NCBI GenBank assembly: GCA_902826565.1
Contig: CADEFF010000002.1
Coordinates: 62,001 to 126,000, forward strand
From: an uncultured Rhodospirillaceae bacterium
GTDB lineage: Bacteria > Pseudomonadota > Alphaproteobacteria > Dongiales > Dongiaceae
Direction of reading: 5' to 3'
DNA length: 64,000 nt
Each line of letters starts with the position of its first letter. Position 1 is the stretch's first letter. The translations under genes were made by a program, and so were the position numbers. Shown piece after piece: positions 17,085-24,761 of this stretch. Below the pieces are notes generated by a model that did no database searches, had not been told where the DNA came from, and saw only the letters and a program-made list of their open reading frames with translations.

Positions 17085-18101
17085 TCAGCGGGTGTGGCCT
17101 TCGAACAGATTGCCGAGGAAAGAGGCGTCGACCTGATTGCCGTATTTCAGCGGCTCGTCGGCGACGCCCTGCTCGACATTGAGCTGCATCACCGTGTCGA
17201 AGATCCCCTGGAAGCGACCCGGTGCCTCATTCGTCCCGAATAGATCGACCGACTCTTCGTAGGTCGCGAGCTTGAGGCCCGCCATCGCCTCCTTCATCTC
17301 GGCCGGCGTGAGGTTGAAGGCCGGCGCCATGATCTCGAGCGCCTTGTCCGTCTCCTTGAAATAATAATCGGCGGCCCGATAGACGGCGCGCAGCATCCCG
17401 CGCACGAGCTCCGGATTCTTCTCCAGCAGCTCCTCGTGCAGGAAGATGATGTCGACGATCAGCTCCGGATAGTCTGCCGAATCCACGAGCTTGTAGGCGC
17501 CCGGCCGGACGTTCGCCGCCAGGATCTGGCTGAGCAGCGGCTCGTAGGATTCAATCACGTCGACCTTCGGATCCGCGAACACGGCGAGCCCGTCGGCCGT
17601 CGCGATATGCAGGATGTTGAGGTCGTTCAGCGTCATGCCGCACTTCTCCCGAAGCTCGATCTGGAGCAGGAGATTGGCCGGCAGTGTCGGCTCCATCGCG
17701 AAGGTCTTGCCCTTGAGATCGCAGACATCCTTGATGTCGCCACTGGCGATCACGCCGTCGCCGCCGCGCGAGAAATCCATGGCCGCGACGACCTTGCCCT
17801 TGGTCTCGGCGTTGCGCGGGCGGCTCAAATACTCGCCGATGGTGCGCGAGTTGCAGTTGATGTGGCCCGCCTCCATCGCTTCGGTCTGGATCTGGATGTC
17901 GTCCTCCTGGACGAACTCCATCTGCACGCCCTCTTCCTGGAAGTAGCCGAGCTTGTCGGCCAGGATGTAGACGCCCTGGCCCGGCCAGAAGGTGAAGGCG
18001 CAGACGAACTTGTCCGTATCGACCGCCTTGGCGGGCGATGCGGTTCCCGCCATCAGCGCAAAGCCGCCGATCGCCAGGCAACAGGCAATGAGTCGTTTCA
18101 T
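17085..18101 (-). CDS. ssuA: NitT/TauT-type periplasmic binding protein
   Basis: Secreted binding protein of about 338 residues beginning MKRLIACCLAIGG, with a Sec signal ending near TASPAKAVD. The mature chain has the SsuA/TauA/NMT1-like pattern: PGQGVYILADKLGYFQEEGV, then GDIKDVCDLKGKTFAM and ATADGLAVFADPKVDVI. AGGGA six bases before ATG 18101 supports this start over longer readings. First gene of the importer operon. The ligand is not evident. Confidence 0.87.
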   Translation of the reverse strand: MKRLIACCLAIGGFALMAGTASPAKAVDTDKFVCAFTFWPGQGVYILADKLGYFQEEGVQMEFVQEDDIQIQTEAMEAGHINCNSRTIGEYLSRPRNAETKGKVVAAMDFSRGGDGVIASGDIKDVCDLKGKTFAMEPTLPANLLLQIELREKCGMTLNDLNILHIATADGLAVFADPKVDVIESYEPLLSQILAANVRPGAYKLVDSADYPELIVDIIFLHEELLEKNPELVRGMLRAVYRAADYYFKETDKALEIMAPAFNLTPAEMKEAMAGLKLATYEESVDLFGTNEAPGRFQGIFDTVMQLNVEQGVADEPLKYGNQVDASFLGNLFEGHTR

Positions 18102-18126
18102 CGAGTTCCCTCCCATGGGTGTTATG

Positions 18127-18155
18127 CCGCCCGGCGATGCGACGCTGCCGGGCGG
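18127..18155 (-). promoter_or_regulatory. Stem-loop in the leader of the NitT-type operon
   Basis: A 9-bp perfect inverted repeat (CCGCCCGGC at 18127-18135, GCCGGGCGG at 18147-18155) with an 11-base loop lies 26 bases upstream of the binding-protein start and about 97 bases past the stop of the leftward SDR gene. It could end SDR transcription or structure the 5' leader; it has no U-tract. Confidence 0.35.
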
Positions 18156-18252
18156 GTCCGTTTGAACGCGATCATAGGCGAAATGGCATCGAGCCGAAAT
18201 CCGAATGCGCCGTAGCGCCCCGGCCATGAAACCTTCGCCATGCGGCGGCGCA

Positions 18253-19014
18253 TCACAGCGCGGTCGATCCTGCGGTCACACCGCCATCGACCATCAGTGC
18301 CGTGCCCGTGATGAAGGCCGCATCCTCGGATGCCAGAAAGAGAATTGCCCGCGCGATCTCCGCCGGCTTGCCGAGTCGTTTCATGGGCGTGTAGTTGCGA
18401 AGCGCCGCGCGATAGGCGTCGGCATCGGGCAGCGCCGCGGCGGTATCGTCGAAGATCCGGGTATCGGTGGGGGCCGGACAGACGCACGTCACCCGCACGG
18501 CGTTCACCAGCTCCATGGCGAGCGCCCGGGTGAGACCGACAATGCCGGCCTTTGACGCGGCATAGGCACCGACGTTCGGCGTGCCGATCACGCCCGCTTC
18601 CGAGGCGAGATTGACGATCACGCCGCGGCTCACCCGCAGATGCGGGACGGCGGCGCGGCTCGCGAAGAAGGTCCCCTTCAGATTGACGTCTATGATGCGG
18701 TCCCAGAGCGGCTCGTCCGTCGCTTCGATCGACGCCTCGCGATAGATCCCGGCATTGTTGACGAGCACGTCGAGACCGCCGAGCCCCTCGACGGCGCGAC
18801 GGACGATGGCCTCGCAATCGGCGACGGAGCCGACCGAACCGGGCGCTGCGACAAGGCTTTTGCCGCCAAGGGCGGCGATCGCGGCATCGACGGCGCCGCC
18901 GCCCAGGTCATTGACCGCGACCGTCGCGCCTTCCTGGAGAAAGGCCTCGACCGTCGCCCGGCCGATACCGCGCGCAGCGCCGGTGACGAGCACCCGCTTG
19001 CCTGCAAATCTCAC
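18253..19014 (-). CDS. Short-chain dehydrogenase/reductase
   Basis: Classical SDR of 253 residues starting at GTG 19014, which follows GAGGGGGCTGGG. Motifs are TGAARGIG (residues 11-18), NNAG (86-89), N111 in DVNLKG, and the triad S138, Y151, K155 (YAASK). D36 at the end of beta-2 (VNDLGG) favours NAD. The C terminus has GTALMVDGG. The gene is divergent from the LysR-type regulator, a classic regulator-target arrangement. Substrate unknown. Confidence 0.87.
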   Translation of the reverse strand: MRFAGKRVLVTGAARGIGRATVEAFLQEGATVAVNDLGGGAVDAAIAALGGKSLVAAPGSVGSVADCEAIVRRAVEGLGGLDVLVNNAGIYREASIEATDEPLWDRIIDVNLKGTFFASRAAVPHLRVSRGVIVNLASEAGVIGTPNVGAYAASKAGIVGLTRALAMELVNAVRVTCVCPAPTDTRIFDDTAAALPDADAYRAALRNYTPMKRLGKPAEIARAILFLASEDAAFITGTALMVDGGVTAGSTAL

Positions 19015-19174
19015 CCCAGCCCCCTCGCTCGACCGGAATTCGTTCCAAGCCGTTCCGGCGGCCCTGCCGGACCCGATCGTGACAGGAAACGCCCGCCAGA
19101 CGGCAGCTTTCCTTGCCGGAAACGAGGCGGACGGCATTTCCGCGCTGTCACGGTCCGGCAAGAACGTCTCACAT

Positions 19175-19192
19175 ACAATTGAATATTTCTGG
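19175..19192 (+). promoter_or_regulatory. Candidate LysR-linked element, copy 1
   Basis: ACAATTGAATATTTCTGG in the SDR/LysR divergent gap resembles ACAATCGAGAAATTCTGG (29258-29275) upstream of the acetone-carboxylase-type operon: 14 of 18 positions agree, and agreement continues more weakly downstream (25 of 40 overall). Both copies lie in relatively AT-rich promoter gaps. It may be a binding site for the adjacent LysR protein or a shared promoter element. This is a by-eye comparison only. Confidence 0.35.
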
Positions 19193-19258
19193 CGTTCTCT
19201 GTAAATAATGTTTGCGGGTCGGCAAGGCCCGCACGTCGATCCGAGGCTCCGCCTTCCC

Positions 19259-20158
19259 ATGCCGATCCGCCGCCAGAATCTGCCGCTGAATGCGCTCCGC
19301 ACCTTCGAAGTGCTGGGGCGCCACGGCCATATGCAGCGCGCCGCCGAGGAACTCGGCGTGACCCACGCAGCGGTCAGCCACCAGCTTCGGCTGCTCGAGG
19401 ATCTCGTCGGCATCACGCTCTTCCGGCGCAAGGGCGGGCTTCGCCTGACGCCGGAGGGGAGTCGCCTGCTGCCGATCCTCTCCGCCTCCTTCGACAAGAT
19501 GGAGGCGGCGCTCAATTTCATGAATCCGCTGTCGATGACGGGGCAGATCACCGTCGCCTCGACGACGACGCTCTGCGCGACCTGGCTCGCGCCGCATCTG
19601 CATCGCTTCCTAAACCGCCATCCGGAGATCGACATCCACCTCATCCCGACCGGCATTCCGGATACCGAGCAGCCGATGGAGGGAATTCCCGAGGCCGACC
19701 TCACCATCAATTACGGCGAGACCTTCGGACCGGGGCGGCGTACGGTGCTGCTCTCCAAGGTCGAGTTCTTTCCCGTCTGCAGCCCGAAGCTGCTCGCCTC
19801 GTCGCGGCCGCGCCGGCCCGCCGACCTGGTGAATTACGATCTCCTCTACGGCGAGTCGGACGAAGACTGGGAATGGTGGTTCACCCATGTCGGCCAGCCG
19901 CAGGTGCAACCGGCGCGGAAACTCATGCTGCGCGACACCCATATTGCGCTCGAATATGCGCGATCCGGCCATGGCGTCGCGATGGGCGACCAGCTCACCG
20001 CCAAGGTGGGGCTCGAGGACGGATCGCTGGTGCCGCTGTTCGACTACCGCATTCCCGCTCCGCACGACGTCTACATCATCACGCACAACGAGGCGGAGAT
20101 GTCGATCCGGACCAAGGAATTCGAGAACTGGCTGCGCAGCGACCTGCTGGCGCAATAG
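19259..20158 (+). CDS. LysR-family regulator, GcvA-like
   Basis: Regulator of 299 residues from ATG 19259. The helix-turn-helix covers about residues 18-42 (LRTFEVLGRHGHMQRAAEEL, then VTHAAVSHQLRLLED), the GcvA subgroup pattern, followed by the substrate-binding domain. An upstream in-frame ATG (19208) lacks a ribosome site; GAGG precedes 19259 at a rather long distance, so the start is uncertain. It is divergent from an SDR gene, probably a target, and convergent with the VOC gene. Confidence 0.82.
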   Translation: MPIRRQNLPLNALRTFEVLGRHGHMQRAAEELGVTHAAVSHQLRLLEDLVGITLFRRKGGLRLTPEGSRLLPILSASFDKMEAALNFMNPLSMTGQITVASTTTLCATWLAPHLHRFLNRHPEIDIHLIPTGIPDTEQPMEGIPEADLTINYGETFGPGRRTVLLSKVEFFPVCSPKLLASSRPRRPADLVNYDLLYGESDEDWEWWFTHVGQPQVQPARKLMLRDTHIALEYARSGHGVAMGDQLTAKVGLEDGSLVPLFDYRIPAPHDVYIITHNEAEMSIRTKEFENWLRSDLLAQ

Positions 20159-20171
20159 CCAGGCAGGTCGT

Positions 20172-21119
20172 TCAGCCGGGGTAGCGGGTTCCCGCGGGGG
20201 AGATGCCCGGTTCGCGTTCGAAGAACTTCAGTCTGACGCCAAGGATGTCTTCCGTCGCCAGGTAGGCGGCATGGCCGTTGGCGCCGTCCGCGGGCGCTAT
20301 ATCGATGTGGCGCGCCCGCAACTGTGCCAGGGCTCCCTCGTAGTCACCGCCGCTCACGCCGATGGAATGGGCGCTTGCGCCCTTGGCGTCGAGACGCTCG
20401 CGATAGGCGGAAGCCCCCTTGCCCGGCTCGACCAGCTCCCAGAGATAGCGGCCGATCCGCGCGGTGGCACGGCGCGCGATCGCCGGCGAAACGCGCTCCT
20501 CGACCGACCAGGGACCGATGCCGAGCTCGCCTGCATAGAGGGCGAGGCTCCGGGAGAGATCGCCCGTGACGAGGCCGGCCGAGACTGTCCGGTCGAAGAG
20601 CGGCGCGGCATCCGCTCCGTCGCTCTCCCCAGGGAAGCGGTAAAGCCTGTCGAGCATGGTTGCGTCGTGATCCTCGATCAGCTCGAAGATCAGATGCGCC
20701 CGCTCGCGGGTGTCGAGATAACAGAAGCGGCCGCAATAGTTGCCCTTCTGCACGACCGCATAGCCGCGGCGGCCGAACTCGCGAATGCAGTCCGCATAGC
20801 TCAACGGCTCATGCAGGAAGGCGACATGATGCAGGCCGGGCCCGCGCCGTTTCAGGAAATCCGCATAGATCGAGGCTCCCCCGGTCGGCTCCAGCAGTGA
20901 CCAGCCCATGCCGCCGACGGTGCTGAAGGCCACCCGCATCCGGTAGGGCGCGGGCGCGCCGGAAATCTCGGTGTCGAAGAGCCGGGGCGGCGCGAAGTCG
21001 TAGACGTCCCAGGGACCGATCCCCAGTTCCGTCGCGCAGCGCCGCACTGTCCGGTCGAGATCCGCGCAGACGAAGCAGAGCAGCGACAGGTCGGTAAGAA
21101 AGCCGTTCTCGAGGGTCAC
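20172..21119 (-). CDS. Double VOC-domain protein (glyoxalase/epimerase fold)
   Basis: Protein of 315 residues with two vicinal-oxygen-chelate halves, about 10-155 and 175-305. The first has GLHHVAF (H97, H98) and FELIE, resembling methylmalonyl-CoA epimerase and dioxygenase-type metal ligands. The second, beginning SAGLVTGDLSRSLALYAGEL, repeats the opening motif and has SAHSIGVSG and RLKFFE. GIGPW occurs in both halves, supporting internal duplication. It lies 25 bases after the PotC-like gene, so it is the fourth gene of that operon. Epimerase, isomerase or ring-cleavage roles are all possible. Confidence 0.78.
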   Translation of the reverse strand: MTLENGFLTDLSLLCFVCADLDRTVRRCATELGIGPWDVYDFAPPRLFDTEISGAPAPYRMRVAFSTVGGMGWSLLEPTGGASIYADFLKRRGPGLHHVAFLHEPLSYADCIREFGRRGYAVVQKGNYCGRFCYLDTRERAHLIFELIEDHDATMLDRLYRFPGESDGADAAPLFDRTVSAGLVTGDLSRSLALYAGELGIGPWSVEERVSPAIARRATARIGRYLWELVEPGKGASAYRERLDAKGASAHSIGVSGGDYEGALAQLRARHIDIAPADGANGHAAYLATEDILGVRLKFFEREPGISPAGTRYPG

Positions 21120-21144
21120 GGGGATGTGCGAGCTCCGCTGGCCG

Positions 21145-21921
21145 TTAGTTGCGATAGCGAATGAAGCGCATGCTGAGAACGCTCACGCTGACAGTCACCG
21201 CCATCAGGATCAGCGCCACGGCGTTGATCGAGGGGTTCATCCCTTTGCGCAGCATGCCCCAGAGGAAGGTGGGCAAGGTGTTGCCGCCGCCGATGGTGAA
21301 GAAGGTGATGATGAAATCGTCGACCGAGAGCGCCATGGCGACAAGCGCGGCGCCGATCACGGTCGGACCGATGATCGGCAGCGTCACCTGGAAGAAGGCC
21401 TGCAGCGGCGTGGCGCCCAGGTCGCGCGCGCTGTGGATCACCGCCTCGTCGAATTTCTCGAGCCGGGCATAGACGATGAGGATCACGATCGGCTGCGTGA
21501 AAACGACATGGCTCAGAATGACCGTGATGAGGTCGAGCTTGATGCCGAGCGTGACAAAGTAGGTCAGAAGCCCGATGCCGAGCACCAGCGGCGGCAGCAT
21601 CAGCGGCACCATGAGCGCGCCGCGGAGCGCAGAGCCGGTGCGCGGGCCCGCCCGCGTGAGCGCGATCGCCGACATGGTGCCGAGCACGGTCGAGACGACG
21701 CCGACGCTGCCGGTGATGACGAGGCTGTTGGAGAAGGCGCCCCAGAACTCGCGATCCTCGAAGAGCCTGTCGAACCAGGCGAGCGTCAGGCCCGTGATCG
21801 GGAAGGAGAGTGTGCTCCCCTCGCTGAAGGCAAACAGCGTCAGGATCACGAAGGGCGACGCGATGAAGACGAGCACCGCGAGGGTAAGAACGCCGAAGAC
21901 AGGTCCGGCCGGATGCTTCAT
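21145..21921 (-). CDS. potC: PotC-like ABC permease (second importer)
   Basis: Permease of 258 residues with six hydrophobic segments. It shares HSARDLGATPLQAFFQVTLP, PTVIGAALVAMALSVDDFI and LPTFLWGMLR with the permease at 11193-11984, showing the two importers are paralogous. Its ATG overlaps the PotB stop by four bases. No ATPase gene is present in this operon. Confidence 0.88.
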   Translation of the reverse strand: MKHPAGPVFGVLTLAVLVFIASPFVILTLFAFSEGSTLSFPITGLTLAWFDRLFEDREFWGAFSNSLVITGSVGVVSTVLGTMSAIALTRAGPRTGSALRGALMVPLMLPPLVLGIGLLTYFVTLGIKLDLITVILSHVVFTQPIVILIVYARLEKFDEAVIHSARDLGATPLQAFFQVTLPIIGPTVIGAALVAMALSVDDFIITFFTIGGGNTLPTFLWGMLRKGMNPSINAVALILMAVTVSVSVLSMRFIRYRN

Positions 21922-22769
21922 CGCGGCCTCGCGATGCGGGTGAGCAGCAGCACCGCGAACCCGATGACGAGCGCGGAGAGCGCGATGATCGAGAAGGACA
22001 TGGCGGCGCCGAGCGGCGGGTTGAAGCGGCTGCCGAACTGGTTCTGGATGAAGACGCCCATCATGGAGGTGACCGGACCTCCCACCAGGCGCGGCGTCAC
22101 ATAGTCCCCGACGGTAAAGAGGAAGGCCAAGGTGAAGCTGACCACGAGCCCGGTCCGGCATTGCGGCAGGATGATGTCGAAGAAGCTGCGCCAGCGGCGC
22201 GCGCCGAGATCGCAGGCGGCTTCGACCGATTGATCCCCGATCGAGCGCAACGAGCCATAGAGCGGCAGGATCGAGAGCGGCAGCAGGTAGTGCGTGAGGG
22301 CAACGACCACCGCGACCGGGCTATAGAGGAACATGTCGATCGGCTGCTCGATCGCGCCCGTCGCGATCAGTGCCGAATTGATGGCGCCGCTCGGGCCGAG
22401 GATCGTCTTCCAGGCATAGATCTTTGTGAGATAGCCGCCGAAGAGCGTGAACATCACCAGCGCCAGCATCAGATTGCCCCAGCGCGGTACCACGAACCGT
22501 GCGCTATAGGCGAAGAAGAAGGCGACGGCGGTGGTGGTGAGGGCGATGACGATCGCCATCCCGAAGGTGACGAGGATCGAATCCCAATAGCCGGTGAAGA
22601 CCTCGATGTAGTTCTCGAGGGTGAAATCGTGAGCGAGCTTGTAGGAGCGCATCTGCCAGAAGCTGGTGAGGAGCAGATGCAGCGCCGGCGCCACGAAGAA
22701 AACGAGGAAAAAGACCGCCGATGGCGCGGCGAGCGCGGTGTGGGCCGGGCGGCGGAGTGCAAGCGCCAT
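21918..22769 (-). CDS. potB: PotB-like ABC permease (second importer)
   Basis: Permease of 283 residues. It carries EAACDLGARRWRSFFDIILP and VGDYVTPRLVGGP, parallel to EAF-type and GDYVTPRLVGG segments in the 11981-12835 protein; LFGGYLTKIYAWKTILGPSG also has a close counterpart there. It forms a translationally coupled pair with the PotC gene. The gap to the upstream binding-protein gene is 142 bases and contains several inverted repeats. Confidence 0.88.
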   Translation of the reverse strand: MALALRRPAHTALAAPSAVFFLVFFVAPALHLLLTSFWQMRSYKLAHDFTLENYIEVFTGYWDSILVTFGMAIVIALTTTAVAFFFAYSARFVVPRWGNLMLALVMFTLFGGYLTKIYAWKTILGPSGAINSALIATGAIEQPIDMFLYSPVAVVVALTHYLLPLSILPLYGSLRSIGDQSVEAACDLGARRWRSFFDIILPQCRTGLVVSFTLAFLFTVGDYVTPRLVGGPVTSMMGVFIQNQFGSRFNPPLGAAMSFSIIALSALVIGFAVLLLTRIARPR

Positions 22770-22783
22770 GACGCTCAGGCCTC

Positions 22784-22859
22784 CCCCCGCCGGCGGAGCC
22801 GAACTGTCAGCGCGGCGTACCGCCTTCCGCTTTCCCGGCGGGGGATCGCGAAAGGCGGT
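22784..22859 (-). promoter_or_regulatory. Two interleaved inverted repeats in the second binding-protein/permease gap
   Basis: Arms CCCCCGCCGG (22784-22793) and CCGGCGGGGG (22835-22844) form a perfect 10-bp pair. Arms ACCGCCTT (22819-22826) and AAGGCGGT (22852-22859) form a perfect 8-bp pair. The pairs interleave, so they could form a pseudoknot or alternative hairpins. They lie between the terminator-like stem and the PotB start. Confidence 0.4.
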
Positions 22860-22874
22860 TGTGCGGATCGGTCG

Positions 22875-22893
22875 CGACGGCAGGAGGCCGTCG
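22875..22893 (-). terminator. Stem-loop after the second binding-protein gene
   Basis: A 7-bp perfect stem (CGACGGC at 22875-22881, GCCGTCG at 22887-22893) with a 5-base loop starts 18 bases past the binding-protein stop. This matches the position of stems in the other two importers and suggests partial termination or mRNA 3'-end protection. No U-tract is seen. Confidence 0.45.
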
Positions 22894-22911
22894 GCGGGAG
22901 CGTTCGAGCCA

Positions 22912-24087
22912 TCACGCCCGCTGGAACTTCTCCCAGCCGTCCAGGACCTGGTCGTAGGTCACGTGCGTCCCATCCGATTCGATCGGATAGAGGCGGGTCG
23001 CGCCGCCGGAGGCCTCGAAGTAGCTCGGGATGTCGCCATAGGGATAGAGCGCCTGTTGCTCAGGCGTGAGCAGCGGCACGGCATCGGCGGTGATCACGCC
23101 GAACGCCTCGTTTGCATTGGCCGCCTGCGCTTCCGGGGCGAGCGACTGATTGAGGATCAGATAGTCGGCATCGACGTTGGGCGCGTCGCGAACCATGGCG
23201 AAGCAGCCGACGAAATTGATGGCGCCTTCCTTCGGCACCGCCCATTTGATGTTCTTCGCATCGGCGCCGCCCCAGATGCTGCAAGGTTCCCAGCCGATCG
23301 CGATGACGATCTCCTCGTTCGCGAACATCGAAGCGAGGTCGCCCCAGCTCGGCGCGATGGTGAGGGCCTGCTCCTTCTTGAACTTGATGAGCAGGTCGAT
23401 CGTCTTGTCGAGTTCTTCCTGGGTCAGGTTGTAGACGTCCGAGCGGCCGGTCGCCGCCATGGCGAAGCTCATGGTGGCAGCGATCACGTCCTCGACGATC
23501 GCGGTCTTGCCCTTGAATTCGGGGCGGAACAGGTCGTGCCAGGAGTCGGGCGTGCCCTGCACCAGGTCGGCGTTCCACATCAGCGGGCAGGAACCCCAAT
23601 AGTTCGGCAGCGCAAAATATTTGCCGTCCTTGGAGATCCCGGGCGAGTTCTGGAACTGCGGGAAGACATTGGCGAAGTTCGGAATGCGGCTGAGGTCGAG
23701 CTCCTGCAGCAAGTCGCCCGCGAGATAGGCCGGCAGGAAATAGGCATCCGGCGTCACGATATCCATCTGACCGATGCCGCCCGCCTGCGCCGCCGCGATG
23801 ATCTCTTCGTTCGAGTTGATGTAGGTGGCCTGCAGCGTGATGTCGTTCTTCGCGAGCCAGCCGCCGGCATCGACGCTCGCGTCGAGCCCCTGCCATCCGT
23901 TGTAGCGCACCTCGGTCGCCGCCGCGGCCGGGCGAGCGCCGAAGCCGAGCGCGCCGGCCGCGCCTGCGGCCAGCATGCCCTTGCCGAAGCTGCGTCGCGT
24001 CATCGGCACGGGCACGCGGAAATGCACGAGGCCGCTGCCGGCCTTCGGCAGGATTCTATCGTTCGCTCGGTTGCGTTCGGCGGTCAT
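22912..24087 (-). CDS. potD: Periplasmic substrate-binding protein, PotD-like, Tat signal (second importer)
   Basis: Binding protein of 391 residues. The signal has PMTRRSFGKGMLAAGAAG, a twin-arginine form, with a likely cleavage region at ARPAAAAT. The mature chain begins EVRYNGWQGLDASV and ends DQVLDGWEKFQRA, similar in layout to the 12909-14066 protein. GGAGG five bases before ATG 24087 supports the start. It heads the operon binding protein-PotB-PotC-VOC and lies downstream of the acetone-carboxylase-type genes, all leftward. Confidence 0.85.
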   Translation of the reverse strand: MTAERNRANDRILPKAGSGLVHFRVPVPMTRRSFGKGMLAAGAAGALGFGARPAAAATEVRYNGWQGLDASVDAGGWLAKNDITLQATYINSNEEIIAAAQAGGIGQMDIVTPDAYFLPAYLAGDLLQELDLSRIPNFANVFPQFQNSPGISKDGKYFALPNYWGSCPLMWNADLVQGTPDSWHDLFRPEFKGKTAIVEDVIAATMSFAMAATGRSDVYNLTQEELDKTIDLLIKFKKEQALTIAPSWGDLASMFANEEIVIAIGWEPCSIWGGADAKNIKWAVPKEGAINFVGCFAMVRDAPNVDADYLILNQSLAPEAQAANANEAFGVITADAVPLLTPEQQALYPYGDIPSYFEASGGATRLYPIESDGTHVTYDQVLDGWEKFQRA

Positions 24088-24217
24088 CGGATCCTCCCTG
24101 TCGATGATCGAGAGAATCCATCCCTGGAAGCCCTCTTGATGAAACCATTCGCCGTCGGATGCAAGGCAGCTCGATCAGCGCTCAGATACGGTCCCTATCG
24201 CTAGCAACCGGCGGCGT

Positions 24218-24727
24218 TCATGTCGAGGCCCCCGTTGGCAGCTTGCGACCGAGCCACTGCTCGTAGAACGCCTCAAGGTCCGGCTGGAAGTCGAACAGGA
24301 TCGGATAGCCGGGCGGCACCGCTTCCACTTCCAGCAGCGTCTTGCAGCCGGGACAGATGAATTCCCGGAGTTGCATCCATTCCGCGTTCGCGGCCATCAT
24401 CTTCGGATAGAGTTCCTCGATCTCGGCCTGGCTCGAACGGACGCGGATCAGCGCTTCGAGCTTCCAGTTCTGCCGGTAGTCGCCGAATTCCTGGCCGCAG
24501 GCGCATTTGACGACGCGCCGCGCGTCGGCCGTCTGCACGATGTAGAGGTTCTCCCCGTAGGGCAGGAGGATGCGGTCCTGCCACGTCACCCGGCTCTGGT
24601 GGATCTCCAGCATCTTGTCGAACCGATCGGGATCCTTGAAGGCCGACATGATGCCGTGCACCTCCGACCAGGGCAGCTTGCCCTCGAGGAGGTCGCGCAA
24701 GGTAGCGCTGTCGTAGCTGGGGATCAT
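24218..24727 (-). CDS. acxC: Acetone carboxylase-type gamma subunit
   Basis: Small subunit of 169 residues, the length of AcxC. It has two cysteine pairs, KCACGQEF and FICPGCKTL, that could bind zinc, between which runs YRQNWKLEALIRVR, and the C-terminal FQPDLEAFYEQWLGRKLP typical of the family. This subunit separates acetone/acetophenone-carboxylase-type complexes from plain hydantoinases, which lack it. It ends the operon beta-alpha-gamma. The complex should carboxylate a ketone with ATP; which ketone is unknown. Confidence 0.85.
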   Translation of the reverse strand: MIPSYDSATLRDLLEGKLPWSEVHGIMSAFKDPDRFDKMLEIHQSRVTWQDRILLPYGENLYIVQTADARRVVKCACGQEFGDYRQNWKLEALIRVRSSQAEIEELYPKMMAANAEWMQLREFICPGCKTLLEVEAVPPGYPILFDFQPDLEAFYEQWLGRKLPTGAST

Positions 24728-24761
24728 CCGGCCGTTTCCTTCCTTGCTCGCCCGCGCCCGC

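Noticed and set aside
18253-19710. Longer 485-residue form of the second SDR
   Set aside because: The extra N-terminal 230 residues are antisense to the LysR gene; GTG 19014 gives a normal 253-residue SDR.
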